Assembly: GCF_000311725.1 (NCBI RefSeq)
Contig: NZ_HE978511.1
Coordinates: 584,441 to 648,440, forward strand
Length of the DNA: 64,000 nt
Source of the DNA: Robertmurraya massiliosenegalensis JC6
GTDB lineage: Bacteria > Bacillota > Bacilli > Bacillales > Cytobacillaceae
Reading direction: 5' to 3'
A program made the position numbers and the translations under genes. Below are positions 53,781-63,399 of this stretch, piece after piece. Below the pieces are notes generated by a model. That model searched no databases. It was not told the origin of the DNA and saw only the letters and a list, made by a program, of their open reading frames with translations. The number at the start of each line of letters is the position of its first letter. Position 1 is the first letter of the stretch.

Positions 53781-55075
53781 TATTTCACCGCCTTCCAAGC
53801 ACGGTAAAGATCTTTCATGACGTTAAACGTACCCTTTTCACCTGTAAATCCTTTAATGATTTGTTTCTGCTTTTCTTTCTTAGGAGTCCCATCAACGGTG
53901 AAGAACTTGCTCATCGCTTGATTCATCATAGGAACATAGTCATTAAAATATTGTGGATGATGCTCAAATGTATGAGCTGCATCCTTATATTTTTCTAAAT
54001 CTTTTATAATAAAACTCTCATACAATGCTTCACGATAGCGATTTAAACTCGCTTCACTGTAGTCTTCATTCTCATTTGCCTTGATAATCGCTTCTGCAGC
54101 CATTTTTCCTGAAGCCATTGCCATATTCGATCCTTCACGATGAATGGCGTTAACGAGTTGAGCTGCATCACCAATAACCAGCACTCCACTGCCTGCTACT
54201 TTGGGAACCGCATGAAAACCACCTTCTGGAATTAAATGGGCCAGATATTCAGCAGATTCTCCTCCTGCAAGAAGTGGTGCGACCATCGGATGATTTTTCA
54301 AGTAATCCAATAAGTCATAAGGCTTTAATTTCGCCTTTATCATGCTAGATAACGTCGTTCCTACTCCGATATTCAAGCTATCTTTATTCGTATAAAGAAA
54401 AGCAGTACCAAGATTTCCTTTCGTTGAATCCCCGAATATTTCTATCGTACACCCTTGATTTTCTTCTAAATTGAAGCGATCATTTATCTTATCCTTTGGT
54501 AAATTAATGACCTCCATCGCCGTTAGTGCCACTTCATCCGCTTTTAATTCCTTATGGAAGCCTAGATCTTTGGCAAGTAATGAATTTACACCATCTGCAA
54601 GAACAACCACATCAGCAAAAATGTCGCCATCTGGACGATCTGTTCTAACTCCTATTACTTTTCCATTTTCAACGATACATTCTGTTACGACTGTTTCATT
54701 TATTAGAAGAACCCCTTGTTCTACTCCTTTTTGAGCAAACCATCTATCAAATGGAGCACGCAAAACAGTAAAATTATTATAAGGCTCTTTCCCCCACTCT
54801 AGTCCCTTATATCCAAATGTGACAGTTGATTCTTTATCCATCATCCAAAAGCGCTGTTCAATAATCGGCCTTTCAAGTGGCGCTTCCTTCCAAAATTCAG
54901 GAATAATCTCTTCTGTCTGTTTCCGGTATAAGACACCACCCATCACGTTCTTACTCCCTGGGTATTCTCCCCTTTCAATTTGCAATACCTTTAGTCCACT
55001 TTTTGCACATGTATAGGCACATGCTGTTCCAGCTGGTCCTGCCCCTACAACGATCACATCAAATTTCTCAGACAT
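53780..55075 (-). CDS. fixC: Electron-transfer flavoprotein:quinone oxidoreductase FixC
   Basis: A 431-residue FAD protein: the N-terminal dinucleotide fold VVVGAGPAGTACAYTCAKSG, ERGEYPGSKNVMGG, and the second FAD segment VLVIGDAAQLVNAIHREGSNMAMASG. It takes electrons from FixAB and passes them to quinone through FixX. Unlike mitochondrial ETF-QO the Fe-S part is on a separate protein. Its start overlaps the fixB end by 8 bases. Confidence 0.93.
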   Translation of the reverse strand: MSEKFDVIVVGAGPAGTACAYTCAKSGLKVLQIERGEYPGSKNVMGGVLYRKQTEEIIPEFWKEAPLERPIIEQRFWMMDKESTVTFGYKGLEWGKEPYNNFTVLRAPFDRWFAQKGVEQGVLLINETVVTECIVENGKVIGVRTDRPDGDIFADVVVLADGVNSLLAKDLGFHKELKADEVALTAMEVINLPKDKINDRFNLEENQGCTIEIFGDSTKGNLGTAFLYTNKDSLNIGVGTTLSSMIKAKLKPYDLLDYLKNHPMVAPLLAGGESAEYLAHLIPEGGFHAVPKVAGSGVLVIGDAAQLVNAIHREGSNMAMASGKMAAEAIIKANENEDYSEASLNRYREALYESFIIKDLEKYKDAAHTFEHHPQYFNDYVPMMNQAMSKFFTVDGTPKKEKQKQIIKGFTGEKGTFNVMKDLYRAWKAVK

Positions 55076-56096
55076 AGCTTACTTCACCACCTTGTTCCAC
55101 TCGTATTTGCTTCAATTGCTCAATTAGCTTCGGAACAATTTCATAAGCATCACCAACAATTCCATATGTAGCTACTTCAAAGATAGGTGCATGTGGATCA
55201 CTATTTATAGCAATAATGAGTTCAGAATTTTTCATTCCGACTACATGTTGGATTGCCCCAGAGACACCAATTGCAAAATAAATTTTAGGCGTAACCGTTT
55301 CACCTGTCTGACCTATTTGTAATTCGTGTGGAAGAAGGCCAGCCTCAATAACATCACGTGTACCTCCGACACTCGCTCCAATCGTATTTGCAAGTTCATG
55401 AATTAATTGTAACCCTTTTGCATCTCCAATTCCTTTTCCACCACAGACAATGACATGTGCATCAGCTAAATTTGCTTTTTTTGTTATATCCTTCACCACA
55501 TCAATGACTTTTGTTCTCATCTCTTCTTCTCTTAAAGAAATCTCTTCATCAATGATTGTTCCTTGTCGAGTTTCATCAAAGGGCAGCGCCTTCATCACTT
55601 TCGGTCTCACCGTTGCCATTTGTGGACGATTCTTCTTACATAAAATGGTTGCCATTATATTCCCACCAAATGCCGGTCGACTTGCTTCCAACAGTCGTTT
55701 ATCGACGTCCACGTCTAACATCGTTGTATCTGCAGTTAGGCCAGTACTTAAATCAGTTGCAACAGCACTTGCCAAGTCCTTGCCGTTAGGTGTAGCACCA
55801 TATAAAAATATTTCTGGCTTATATTTTCCAGCTAAAAAATTGACCCCTCGCATATATGATTCTGTTCGATAATTCTTTAATACAGGGTGATCGATTACAT
55901 AAACAATGTCTGCACCGTACCCGATTACTCTTGATGAAAGTTTCCTAACTCCATCACCTAATAAAATTCCTGACAACGGCACTTCGAGTTTATCAGCAAG
56001 TTCTCTCCCTGCACCTAGTAATTCCAAGGAAACACCTGCAATCTCTCCATCACTCTGTTCAATGAACACCCATACTCCTCGATATTCTTCTAGCAT
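55068..56096 (-). CDS. fixB: Electron-transfer flavoprotein alpha subunit FixB
   Basis: A 342-residue EtfA-type protein. The C-terminal FAD domain shows GGKGIGDAKGL, GGTRDVIEAG, QIGQTGETVTPKIYFAIGVS and SGAIQHVVGMKNS; the N-terminal domain pairs with FixA. In the Fix type it sits next to fixC, not with acyl-CoA dehydrogenases. It starts 40 bases after fixA and overlaps fixC by 8 bases, so the four genes form one operon. Confidence 0.93.
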   Translation of the reverse strand: MLEEYRGVWVFIEQSDGEIAGVSLELLGAGRELADKLEVPLSGILLGDGVRKLSSRVIGYGADIVYVIDHPVLKNYRTESYMRGVNFLAGKYKPEIFLYGATPNGKDLASAVATDLSTGLTADTTMLDVDVDKRLLEASRPAFGGNIMATILCKKNRPQMATVRPKVMKALPFDETRQGTIIDEEISLREEEMRTKVIDVVKDITKKANLADAHVIVCGGKGIGDAKGLQLIHELANTIGASVGGTRDVIEAGLLPHELQIGQTGETVTPKIYFAIGVSGAIQHVVGMKNSELIIAINSDPHAPIFEVATYGIVGDAYEIVPKLIEQLKQIRVEQGGEVSYV

Positions 56097-56136
56097 TTTT
56101 AGTCACCCCAATCAACTTTCTTTACTTTTTTGTTCA

Positions 56137-56955
56137 TCACTTCACATTTAAGAGTTCTTTTTTCTCGAGTAAAACGTCCATCAATTGTTTTATTTGTTCA
56201 TCTGATGTGCCCTCAAGCATTTTTCCACCCTCAAGTTTCGGCGGAGTAAACATTTTACCTACAACCGTTGGCGAACCTTTCAATCCTAGCTGGGTTTTAT
56301 CCACTTCATCTAAGTCACCGACAGACCAAATATTTGCCTTATATCTAGCCGCTTTTAACATCTTGGGTAAGGGTGAGTATTCAATCTGATTAATTTCTTT
56401 TTCAACTGTCAATAAACAAGGCATTTGTACTTGAATGACTTCATAGCCATTTGAAAGTTTTCTCCTTAATTGGACGAAGTTATTTGTTTGATCGACTTCA
56501 GTCACTTCGATCACATTTGTTACTGGAGGAATATCCAATCTTCTTGCAATGCCAGGGCCAACTTGCCCAGTATCACCATCTATGGCATGCTTCCCACAAA
56601 TCACGATGTCAATTGGATGATCTTTTGCTATCTTTTCCAGCGCTTTTGATAAGGCATAACTTGTTGCTAACGTGTCTGCTCCTGCAAATGCACGATCGGA
56701 TATCAAATATCCTTCATCTGCACCGATTTCGATACTTTTTTTGATAACTTCCGTTGCTTGAGGCGGTCCCATAGATAAAACAGAAACTTTCCCATTAGCA
56801 AGCGATTGCTTTAGTCGAACTGCTTCTTGTACGGCATGGGCATCAAATGGATTTAAAATGGCAGGAGCACTACGTCGATCAAGCGTATTTGTTTTTGGAT
56901 TGATCTTAATAATTTTTGTGTCTGGGACCTGCTTGACACAGACAACAATATGCAT
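56137..56955 (-). CDS. fixA: Electron-transfer flavoprotein beta subunit FixA
   Basis: A 272-residue EtfB-type protein: VCVKQVPDTKIIKINPKTN at the start, NPFDAHAVQEAVRLK and CGKHAIDGDTGQVGPGIAR around the nucleotide site. In FixAB this site holds the bifurcating FAD that splits NADH electrons between quinone and ferredoxin/flavodoxin. First gene of the operon; GGAGG lies 8 bases before ATG 56955. A cre-like site stands about 220 bases upstream. Confidence 0.93.
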   Translation of the reverse strand: MHIVVCVKQVPDTKIIKINPKTNTLDRRSAPAILNPFDAHAVQEAVRLKQSLANGKVSVLSMGPPQATEVIKKSIEIGADEGYLISDRAFAGADTLATSYALSKALEKIAKDHPIDIVICGKHAIDGDTGQVGPGIARRLDIPPVTNVIEVTEVDQTNNFVQLRRKLSNGYEVIQVQMPCLLTVEKEINQIEYSPLPKMLKAARYKANIWSVGDLDEVDKTQLGLKGSPTVVGKMFTPPKLEGGKMLEGTSDEQIKQLMDVLLEKKELLNVK

Positions 56956-57309
56956 GTGAAAAACCTCCTTCTTAGTTCGTTAAAAATTTATTTTGCAACG
57001 ACTTCTATAACGAAGGCATATTACAAACAACTAGGAGACGAATGCGATTATAAACAAAAGTGTGTACTTGGTGTTGGATTTTACTGCATCGTATGTTTTC
57101 GATACGTGATGAAGGACTCGATGGAGTGTAGAAAATTAGATTGTTGAAGTTTCATTTTTATTAATACAGAATATTGAAATCGTTTACACTAATCATATAT
57201 GAATTAATCAATATGAAACTATGATTTTTATCACATGCTATTTGAAAATTTACCCAAAAAAAAAGAAGACCTCCGTTGAGACCTCCATGCTTATTGCAAA
57301 GATTTATTT
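56956..57309 (-). promoter_or_regulatory. Leader/promoter region of fixABCX
   Basis: 354 bases between the Spo0E-like gene and fixA. It holds a cre-like site at 57174-57188 and a TATAAT on the minus strand at 57047-57052 with no good -35. A plus-strand frame at 56950-57147, cysteine-rich, is not supported as a gene. Confidence 0.5.
57174..57188. promoter_or_regulatory. Candidate cre site (CcpA) ahead of fixABCX
   Basis: TTGAAATCGTTTACA matches the catabolite-response consensus WTGNAANCGNWNNCW at every defined base. It lies about 219 bases upstream of fixA. Confidence 0.65.
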
Positions 57310-57549
57310 TTAAGCAAGCAGATGTACTTGTGGGAGAACGATCATCATTTGCCGAAAGTTCACTTTCAGCTCCTCCTCCTTTTTTTGAACATTGCTAGTT
57401 TGACATTGATATTCATAAATAAGCTGGTCTAGTTCTTGGCTATGCCTGATTGTATCATCGTTTGTGAATCCTTTTCTTTTTGCCGTTTCAATCATTTTCT
57501 CTCTCTTTTTTTGTATTTCATCCAGCATTAACCTATTTTCATATTGCAC
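57310..57549 (-). CDS. Spo0E-like aspartyl-phosphate phosphatase
   Basis: A 79-residue protein of two helices with the family motif SQELDQLIYEYQ (residues 37-48). Spo0E-type proteins dephosphorylate Spo0A-P and so hold back sporulation. Start is GTG 57549 with AGGGGG 7 bases upstream. It stands between the fix operon and ogt/kinE, near a phosphorelay kinase gene, on the same strand. The C-terminal part beyond residue 55 is not typical of the family. Confidence 0.82.
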   Translation of the reverse strand: MQYENRLMLDEIQKKREKMIETAKRKGFTNDDTIRHSQELDQLIYEYQCQTSNVQKKEEELKVNFRQMMIVLPQVHLLA

Positions 57550-57816
57550 CTCATATCCCCCTAATCATAATCCCATAATCCGTTTTTATAGGTTCTATTT
57601 TACTGTATCTCTATTTTTAGAAAATACACCTTACACAGTTAATGCCAAATTTCATAGGAAATATAGCTTTAATAGTATCCTTGATGAATTATTACAAGAA
57701 TTAATAGAAAAGTAAATAGAATCGCAATATTAGACAAAAAATTCCCCAAACTTAACAATTTGTTCAAATCTTTATTGAATTTGTCTAGTTCATTCGACAT
57801 TTTTCTAATGCTTCTT

Positions 57817-58311
57817 CTACTTTTTATATGTCGCTCCCTCTAGTAAAAGAAGTTGCTCTTTTACATTTGTCCGCTTGCCAGCATAACCTGTTAAAGCTTT
57901 ATCCTTTCCTATTACTCGATGACAAGGAATTAAAATAGGAAGCTTATTTGCTTTATTCGCTTGTCCAATCGCTCTTACCGCTTTCTCATTGCCCATTGCA
58001 ATCGCCACATCTTGATAACTTTGTGTTTTTCCATATGGAATCTTATTTAAAATGTCCCATACTTTCATTTGAAATTGAGTACCTTCACCGTGCAGTGGCA
58101 GTTCAAATGCCTTTCTTTCTCCTGAAAAATACTCATGTAATTGTGTTACTGCCTTTTTCAATAATGAATGTTCTTCACTATAAGTAATGGTTCTTTTCCC
58201 CTCACCTTTACTAAAATCTTCCTCACGAAGATAAAGAGCCTTGATCTGATCATCTTCTGCCACAACAAAAAGCTGCCCGATGACCGAGTCATAGGTAGCA
58301 TAATATCTCAT
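57817..58311 (-). CDS. ogt: Methylated-DNA--protein-cysteine methyltransferase Ogt
   Basis: A 164-residue suicide DNA-repair protein that removes alkyl groups from O6-alkylguanine. The acceptor cysteine is in PILIPCHRVIGKD (near residue 129); the helix-turn-helix segment IPYGKTQSYQDVAIAMGNEKAVRAIG and the Asn-hinge region precede it. The gene follows kinE closely on the same strand, an order also found in B. subtilis. Confidence 0.94.
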   Translation of the reverse strand: MRYYATYDSVIGQLFVVAEDDQIKALYLREEDFSKGEGKRTITYSEEHSLLKKAVTQLHEYFSGERKAFELPLHGEGTQFQMKVWDILNKIPYGKTQSYQDVAIAMGNEKAVRAIGQANKANKLPILIPCHRVIGKDKALTGYAGKRTNVKEQLLLLEGATYKK

Positions 58312-58337
58312 TTCATCAACCGTCCTTTATTATAAAT

Positions 58338-59816
58338 TTACTTCTTTATCGGTAATTTAATATGAAACGTTGTTCCTTTCCCTTTTTCACTTTCTACTTC
58401 AATTTTCCCTTTATGATCGTCAATGATTCGATAGGAAACCATCAATCCCAAACCGGTTCCTTTTTCCTTCGTTGTATAAAAAGGCTCTCCAAGCTTTTGC
58501 AACAGCTCTGAACCAATACCTTCTCCTTCATCTTGAATGGAAATATAGATATACCCTTCCTCTTCCTTCATGGAAATATAAATATATCCTCCACTGCTCA
58601 TAACTTCAATCGCATTTTTAATGATATTAATGAATACCTTTTTCAATTGATTAGGTTCGCAATAAATAGGTGGAATATGGTTCTCCAACTCTAATTGAAA
58701 TTGAACATTATGTAGCACTGCTTGTGGTCGTAATAATTCAATTGTTTCTCTCATAATTTGCACAATATCTTTTTCTAAATATTTCGTTGCCTGCGGTTTT
58801 GCCAATACTAAAAACTCATTTATGATCGAATCAATCCGATTCAATTCCGTTTTTATCACCCCAAAATACATTGAATGATCATCTGCAATTGTATCTTCTA
58901 ATAATTGAATAAATCCTTTCAGAGCAGTCATTGGGTTTCGAATTTCATGAGCGATTCCTGCTGCCAGTTGTCCCACTACACTTAATGTATCCGATTTACG
59001 TAAATGTTCTTCTATTTGAAGCTTATCTGTAATATCTCTGAAGGTGCTCAAATTTAGATTTGAAAATACATTTTTCTTTGTAGAATACTCTACATTTAAG
59101 GGGACACCTTTTTCAAGAGTAATCGATAGTATACCAGCTGCATGTCCATTTAAATCAAGCTCCTTAAGATGTTCTTCTATCTCATCTCGACTCACTTGAT
59201 TTTTTTCCAAGATTTCAAGAAGGGAATGCCCAACTAACTCCTCTTTATACCCCCTAAATAGTTTTTTACCTGCTGGATTTACATCGACAATTTCAAATTG
59301 ATCATTCCATAGTAATAATCCTTCTAATGTTCCTTCAAAGATACTTCGAAATTTTCTTTCCCTTTCTCGTAATTCTTGTTCCATCTCATAACGTTCGGTT
59401 ACATTCCGAAATATAGTCATGTGATGGTCATTTATAGAATGGAGTTTGGTTGTGAATTCTAGAATTTTCTTTTGTCCATTCGGCATGAGGAAAACAAGCT
59501 CATCCCGAATAGAATCCTTATTGTACATTTCATTTAGCACTCTAATCGATTTACTTGATTTACTATAAATGAAATCTTCTATTTTTTTATTTTTTAACTC
59601 TTCTTCACTACTTTCAAAAATTCTACATGCAGATTTATTTGCCTCAACGATTCCCTTTTCACTACTCCAAAATATGATTCCATCTAATGCCTCTACAAAT
59701 AAATCCCGATATAGTTCTCCTTGTTTTTGCACTTTTTGATTAAGTTTTGGCAATTTCTCATCCTTATTCACGGCTACTGATTGTAATTCAACGCTATCTG
59801 ACTGACTTTCCTTCAC
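58338..59816 (-). CDS. kinE: Sporulation-type sensor kinase KinE-like (PAS-PAS-His kinase)
   Basis: A 492-residue soluble kinase with two PAS domains (about 40-140 and 155-265), the phosphoacceptor His in AHEIRNPMTALKGF near 288, and the ATPase domain (NIIKNAIEVM, DEGEGIG, GTGLGLMVSYR). No membrane segments. B. subtilis KinE has this layout and adjoins ogt. I use GTG 59816, 6 bases behind AGGGGGG; the frame opens 7 codons earlier in that site. Probably an input to the Spo0A phosphorelay, which fits the nearby Spo0E-like gene. Confidence 0.85.
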   Translation of the reverse strand: MKESQSDSVELQSVAVNKDEKLPKLNQKVQKQGELYRDLFVEALDGIIFWSSEKGIVEANKSACRIFESSEEELKNKKIEDFIYSKSSKSIRVLNEMYNKDSIRDELVFLMPNGQKKILEFTTKLHSINDHHMTIFRNVTERYEMEQELRERERKFRSIFEGTLEGLLLWNDQFEIVDVNPAGKKLFRGYKEELVGHSLLEILEKNQVSRDEIEEHLKELDLNGHAAGILSITLEKGVPLNVEYSTKKNVFSNLNLSTFRDITDKLQIEEHLRKSDTLSVVGQLAAGIAHEIRNPMTALKGFIQLLEDTIADDHSMYFGVIKTELNRIDSIINEFLVLAKPQATKYLEKDIVQIMRETIELLRPQAVLHNVQFQLELENHIPPIYCEPNQLKKVFINIIKNAIEVMSSGGYIYISMKEEEGYIYISIQDEGEGIGSELLQKLGEPFYTTKEKGTGLGLMVSYRIIDDHKGKIEVESEKGKGTTFHIKLPIKK

Positions 59817-60048
59817 CGTTTTCCCCCCTTTGTGCAAAGTAGTAAATCATGTACGATTTCTTCCAAACAATCGCAATCACTTCGAATACATAAAGTGCTC
59901 CAGTTTGAAACCAATCTTCCATTAGTCTTCGACTATCAGGTAGACTGATTGGCTATAAATTACCAAAAGAAATATGAATATAGTTTCTATTCTACAAAAA
60001 AGGAGAAAAACCTCTCTACTTATGTAGAAAAATAGGGAAGATGATAAT

Positions 60049-60089
60049 AGACGAAAAAGTCCGTTTCAATCGAAACGGACTTTTCGTCT
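60049..60089 (-). terminator. Terminator of the 2-oxoacid:ferredoxin oxidoreductase operon
   Basis: Long hairpin: AGACGAAAAGTCCGTTTC on one arm and its complement with one extra A on the other, loop of about 4 bases, 6 bases past the stop codon; T-rich arms give it a run of T. Confidence 0.88.
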
Positions 60090-60094
60090 ATCTG

Positions 60095-62386
60095 TTATAG
60101 GAATGGATTATCGTTCTGTGCTTTTAATCGATTCCATCTTCTTTCAATTTCTTGCTCAAAGTTATCAAGTATTTCTTTATTTTCTTCCTTCAACAAATGT
60201 TTTGTTTTCCCCATATATTTTAACCAATCCGTTAGGGGAATTTTCTTTTTCTTTGCTTCAGGATGATACGTAATCGTCGTTTCTCCTTGCTCCACTTCAT
60301 AAAGGGGAAAGAAATTACAATTTACTGCCGCTTCCATAATTGTATTTCCATATCGATCTTCTGATTTCCAATTTAGTGGACAAGTAATGAGAATTTTACC
60401 ATATACCGTACCAACATTTTGTGCATACCACTGAGCTTTCGCTGCCTTTTTTACAAGGTCTTGAGGAAATGCTTCTGTTCCAGTAAACACATAAGGAATA
60501 TTCGTCGATGCCATAATTTGAGCTGTATCCTTATGATGGAACGCTTTCCCTTGTTGAGCCTTCCCTACATTTGTCGTACTTGTCATATTTCCAATTGGTG
60601 TTGAGTAAGACATTTGAGAGCCCGTATTCATATAGCCTTCATTATCATATTCGAGAATAATCAACTTATGATTACGAAGGGCTGTTCCAATCGCTGATCC
60701 CATTCCAATATCCATACCCCCGTCACCGGTAATCATGACGAATGTGACATCGTCGGAAACCTCAATTTCCCCTCTTTCCTTTAACTCAATAAACGCTTCT
60801 AATGTACCAGATAAAGTCGCTGCACCATTTTGGAATAAATTGTGGATTGTCGTTTGCTTGTGAGATGTATGTGGATATGCCGTCGTTGTTACATATGCAC
60901 ATCCGGTTTGGAATAAAACGACGACATCTCCTTCAATCCCTTTAAAGAACAATTCTAATCCACCAAAAATTCCACAGCCAGGGCATGCCCCGTGACCTGA
61001 AGCAATTCGTTTTGGCTTCGATGTTAAAGCCCTTAAAGGTGGAATTTTCACCTTTAATTTATTGGTATCTTCATCTTTTGTCACTTGAATAAGGCCGGAT
61101 TTATAGGCATCTCCGTATTGTGGATCGATTACTGGTTTTAGTACATGCTCAGCCTTACCAGGAACATGTCCATAATAATCGAATGGTCTTTTGGCATAGC
61201 CTTTGTCCATAGCGTCTAACGCCAGTTCAAAGAAATGCTCGGCATCATCGGCATAAAAGTCCTTTCCACCAAGACCAAATACTCTGCTTAATACAATCGT
61301 TTTATTATCTTTATCATCTTGAAGGGCCGATTTAACCTCATGCGTTAAGTTTGGACCATTCGCTCCATATGAGTCTGCTCTTTCCCCAACAAGCAGGGCT
61401 TTTACATTTTTCAACGCATTTCGAATCGCTTCAGCAGGAAAAGGTCTAATAATATTCGGACTAATGACCCCTGCTTTTATTCCTTGCTTGCGAAGTTTAT
61501 CTACAACATCTTTAGCAGATTCTGCCGCCGAATTCAGAAGAAATAATGCTACTTCTGCATCTTCCATTCCATATAGATCAAGAACTGGATATTTGCGACC
61601 TGAGATCTTCGCATATTCCGCTACCACTTCTTGGTACACTTCACCAGCTGCATACATCGCTTCTGATTGTTGAAAATGGTTGTTTGTTAAATCTTCCCCA
61701 TTCATATGTGCACCAATCGTTACAGGCTTTTTCGGATCCCTAGCAAAATGGTAGTCAGTTGGACATTCTCCTACAAACTGTTGGACAACGTTACGATCTT
61801 TGAAATAAGCAACTTTTCGCTTTTGATGGGAAGTAAAGAATCCATCGTAGGCAACAATTACTGGAAGACGTACTTTCGAATGCTCCGCAATTTTCAAAGC
61901 CATAATATTCATGTCATATACAGCTTGCGGCGTTCTTGCTGTTAAAATAACCCAGCCTGTATTTAATGCATAATAGAGGTCAGAATGATCGCCACGTATA
62001 TCTAGTGGACCACTAATAGAGCGAGTTACTAGATTCATAACCATCGGGAAGCGCGTTCCAGACTGTACCGGAAGCTGTTCAAGCATATACATAAACCCGT
62101 TTGCACTAGTCGCATTAAATACACGTGCACCAGTTGCTGCTGCACCATAGCAAATTCCCGCTGACCCATGCTCTCCATCAGCTGCGATTAATTTTATGTT
62201 ATGTTCACCACGAGCCTTCATTTGGTCTAAGTATTGTGCCACTTCTGTAGAAGGTGTGATCGGAAAGTAACCCATAATATGATAATTGATTTGAGCAGCA
62301 GCCATCGCAGCCATTTCATTTCCTGACTCAAACGTCATAACCTGTTCAGCGTTAACTTCTTTTAGATCTCTTTCTAAAATTGACAT
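60095..62386 (-). CDS. 2-oxoacid:ferredoxin oxidoreductase, fused alpha-beta subunit
   Basis: A 763-residue fusion. Residues about 10-420 are the alpha (pyrimidine-binding) part with YFPITPSTEVAQYL and ISGPLDIRGDHSDLYY; residues about 460-740 are the beta part with GACPGCGIFGG (cluster cysteines near 466) and the thiamine-diphosphate motif TGDGGMDIGMGS near 552 followed by LEYDNEGYMNTG. The enzyme cleaves a 2-oxo acid to acyl-CoA and CO2 and reduces ferredoxin. Pyruvate is the commonest substrate, but the alpha part is not close enough to classical pyruvate enzymes for me to decide. Its start shares TAATG with the gamma-delta gene upstream, so both are coupled. Confidence 0.88.
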   Translation of the reverse strand: MSILERDLKEVNAEQVMTFESGNEMAAMAAAQINYHIMGYFPITPSTEVAQYLDQMKARGEHNIKLIAADGEHGSAGICYGAAATGARVFNATSANGFMYMLEQLPVQSGTRFPMVMNLVTRSISGPLDIRGDHSDLYYALNTGWVILTARTPQAVYDMNIMALKIAEHSKVRLPVIVAYDGFFTSHQKRKVAYFKDRNVVQQFVGECPTDYHFARDPKKPVTIGAHMNGEDLTNNHFQQSEAMYAAGEVYQEVVAEYAKISGRKYPVLDLYGMEDAEVALFLLNSAAESAKDVVDKLRKQGIKAGVISPNIIRPFPAEAIRNALKNVKALLVGERADSYGANGPNLTHEVKSALQDDKDNKTIVLSRVFGLGGKDFYADDAEHFFELALDAMDKGYAKRPFDYYGHVPGKAEHVLKPVIDPQYGDAYKSGLIQVTKDEDTNKLKVKIPPLRALTSKPKRIASGHGACPGCGIFGGLELFFKGIEGDVVVLFQTGCAYVTTTAYPHTSHKQTTIHNLFQNGAATLSGTLEAFIELKERGEIEVSDDVTFVMITGDGGMDIGMGSAIGTALRNHKLIILEYDNEGYMNTGSQMSYSTPIGNMTSTTNVGKAQQGKAFHHKDTAQIMASTNIPYVFTGTEAFPQDLVKKAAKAQWYAQNVGTVYGKILITCPLNWKSEDRYGNTIMEAAVNCNFFPLYEVEQGETTITYHPEAKKKKIPLTDWLKYMGKTKHLLKEENKEILDNFEQEIERRWNRLKAQNDNPFL

Positions 62387-63399
62387 TAGGAAATCCCCCC
62401 TGCTACATATGGAAAGTCATGCTTTACCTGTTTTTCTTCTGCAAAGCCTATCGTTTCACGAATTTCTTTTAGTGCTGTAGTAGGACAAGCTTCCACACAT
62501 TTCAAGCACCCTTTGCAATATTGATAATCGATTCCTTTAAGAAACATTTGCTTACGGCCACGCTTGTCTTCTCCCTCTCCCCATACGAAACAGTAATCAG
62601 GACAAACATTGTCACAGGCAGCACAATGGATACATGCATCTTGATCAAGCTCTGGTAAAAAACCTTGTCTTGAGCCACTTAAATCTTTCATAATGCTATT
62701 TCCCTGAGCTGTAATGATTCCACCAATTAATTGAGTTTCATACCCTAATGCTGGCTCAAGCCTACTAAAAGTTTTACCAACAGCATCAACAGGCGTTTCA
62801 AATGTACGGAATTGCACCTCATGATAGCCTCGGTCAAATGTGCGAATATTAGGCTCTACTAAATGGGGATATTTTTTTTCAAATGTCTTTCGAATAACAG
62901 AACGCATTGCATCTGGATCGAGAAAATCACAAATACGGAAAAGAGCTCCTAACATTGCCGTATTGACCTTTGTCCGCTCTTCAACAGCAATCCCAAGTGC
63001 ATCAACGATTGCAAGCGTTCCATATTCGATCTGTAGGTCTTCTTTTATCGCTGAAAAATCCCTCGTTGAATTGACTAACACAATTCCATCTGAGTTTAGT
63101 CCACTTATGACATCCACCGTTTTGTATAGTGCTTCATGAAACACTCCAATGACATGTGGTTGCTCAATCGGACTATGATCGCGAATCTCCACCTCTTCAT
63201 CACAGAAACGGATGAAACTTTTTACAGGTGAACCTTTCTTTTCAGACCCGTAGGACGAAAAGTTCGATCCGTTTAAACCTAGCCCTAACACACCGGCTTC
63301 TGCTAACATTTTCCCTGCTAAATTTGCTCCTAATCCACCGATTGATTCTAAACGTATTTCGAAAAATCCCAAAGAATTTTTCTTCGGTAAAATAGACAT
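62386..63399 (-). CDS. 2-oxoacid:ferredoxin oxidoreductase, fused gamma-delta subunit
   Basis: A 337-residue fusion of the gamma domain (about 1-200; RLESIGGLGANLAGKMLAEAG near residues 17-37, SSYGSEKKGSPVKSF) and a ferredoxin-type delta domain with two [4Fe-4S] motifs, CIHCAACDNVCPDYC near 252-266 and CKGCLKCVEACP near 295-306. Together with 60095-62386 it gives all four subunits of the enzyme in two chains. GGGAGG precedes ATG 63399. The pair and fixABCX both act on the ferredoxin pool. Confidence 0.9.
   Translation of the reverse strand: MSILPKKNSLGFFEIRLESIGGLGANLAGKMLAEAGVLGLGLNGSNFSSYGSEKKGSPVKSFIRFCDEEVEIRDHSPIEQPHVIGVFHEALYKTVDVISGLNSDGIVLVNSTRDFSAIKEDLQIEYGTLAIVDALGIAVEERTKVNTAMLGALFRICDFLDPDAMRSVIRKTFEKKYPHLVEPNIRTFDRGYHEVQFRTFETPVDAVGKTFSRLEPALGYETQLIGGIITAQGNSIMKDLSGSRQGFLPELDQDACIHCAACDNVCPDYCFVWGEGEDKRGRKQMFLKGIDYQYCKGCLKCVEACPTTALKEIRETIGFAEEKQVKHDFPYVAGGIS

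Noticed and set aside
56950..57147. 65-codon plus-strand frame with six cysteines ahead of fixA
   Set aside because: It starts inside the fixA ribosome binding region, has no site of its own and no recognisable pattern.
59794..59922. 42-residue minus-strand frame with a hydrophobic middle, overlapping the kinE start
   Set aside because: Could be a leader peptide coupled to kinE, but no ribosome binding site precedes its ATG, so support is too weak.
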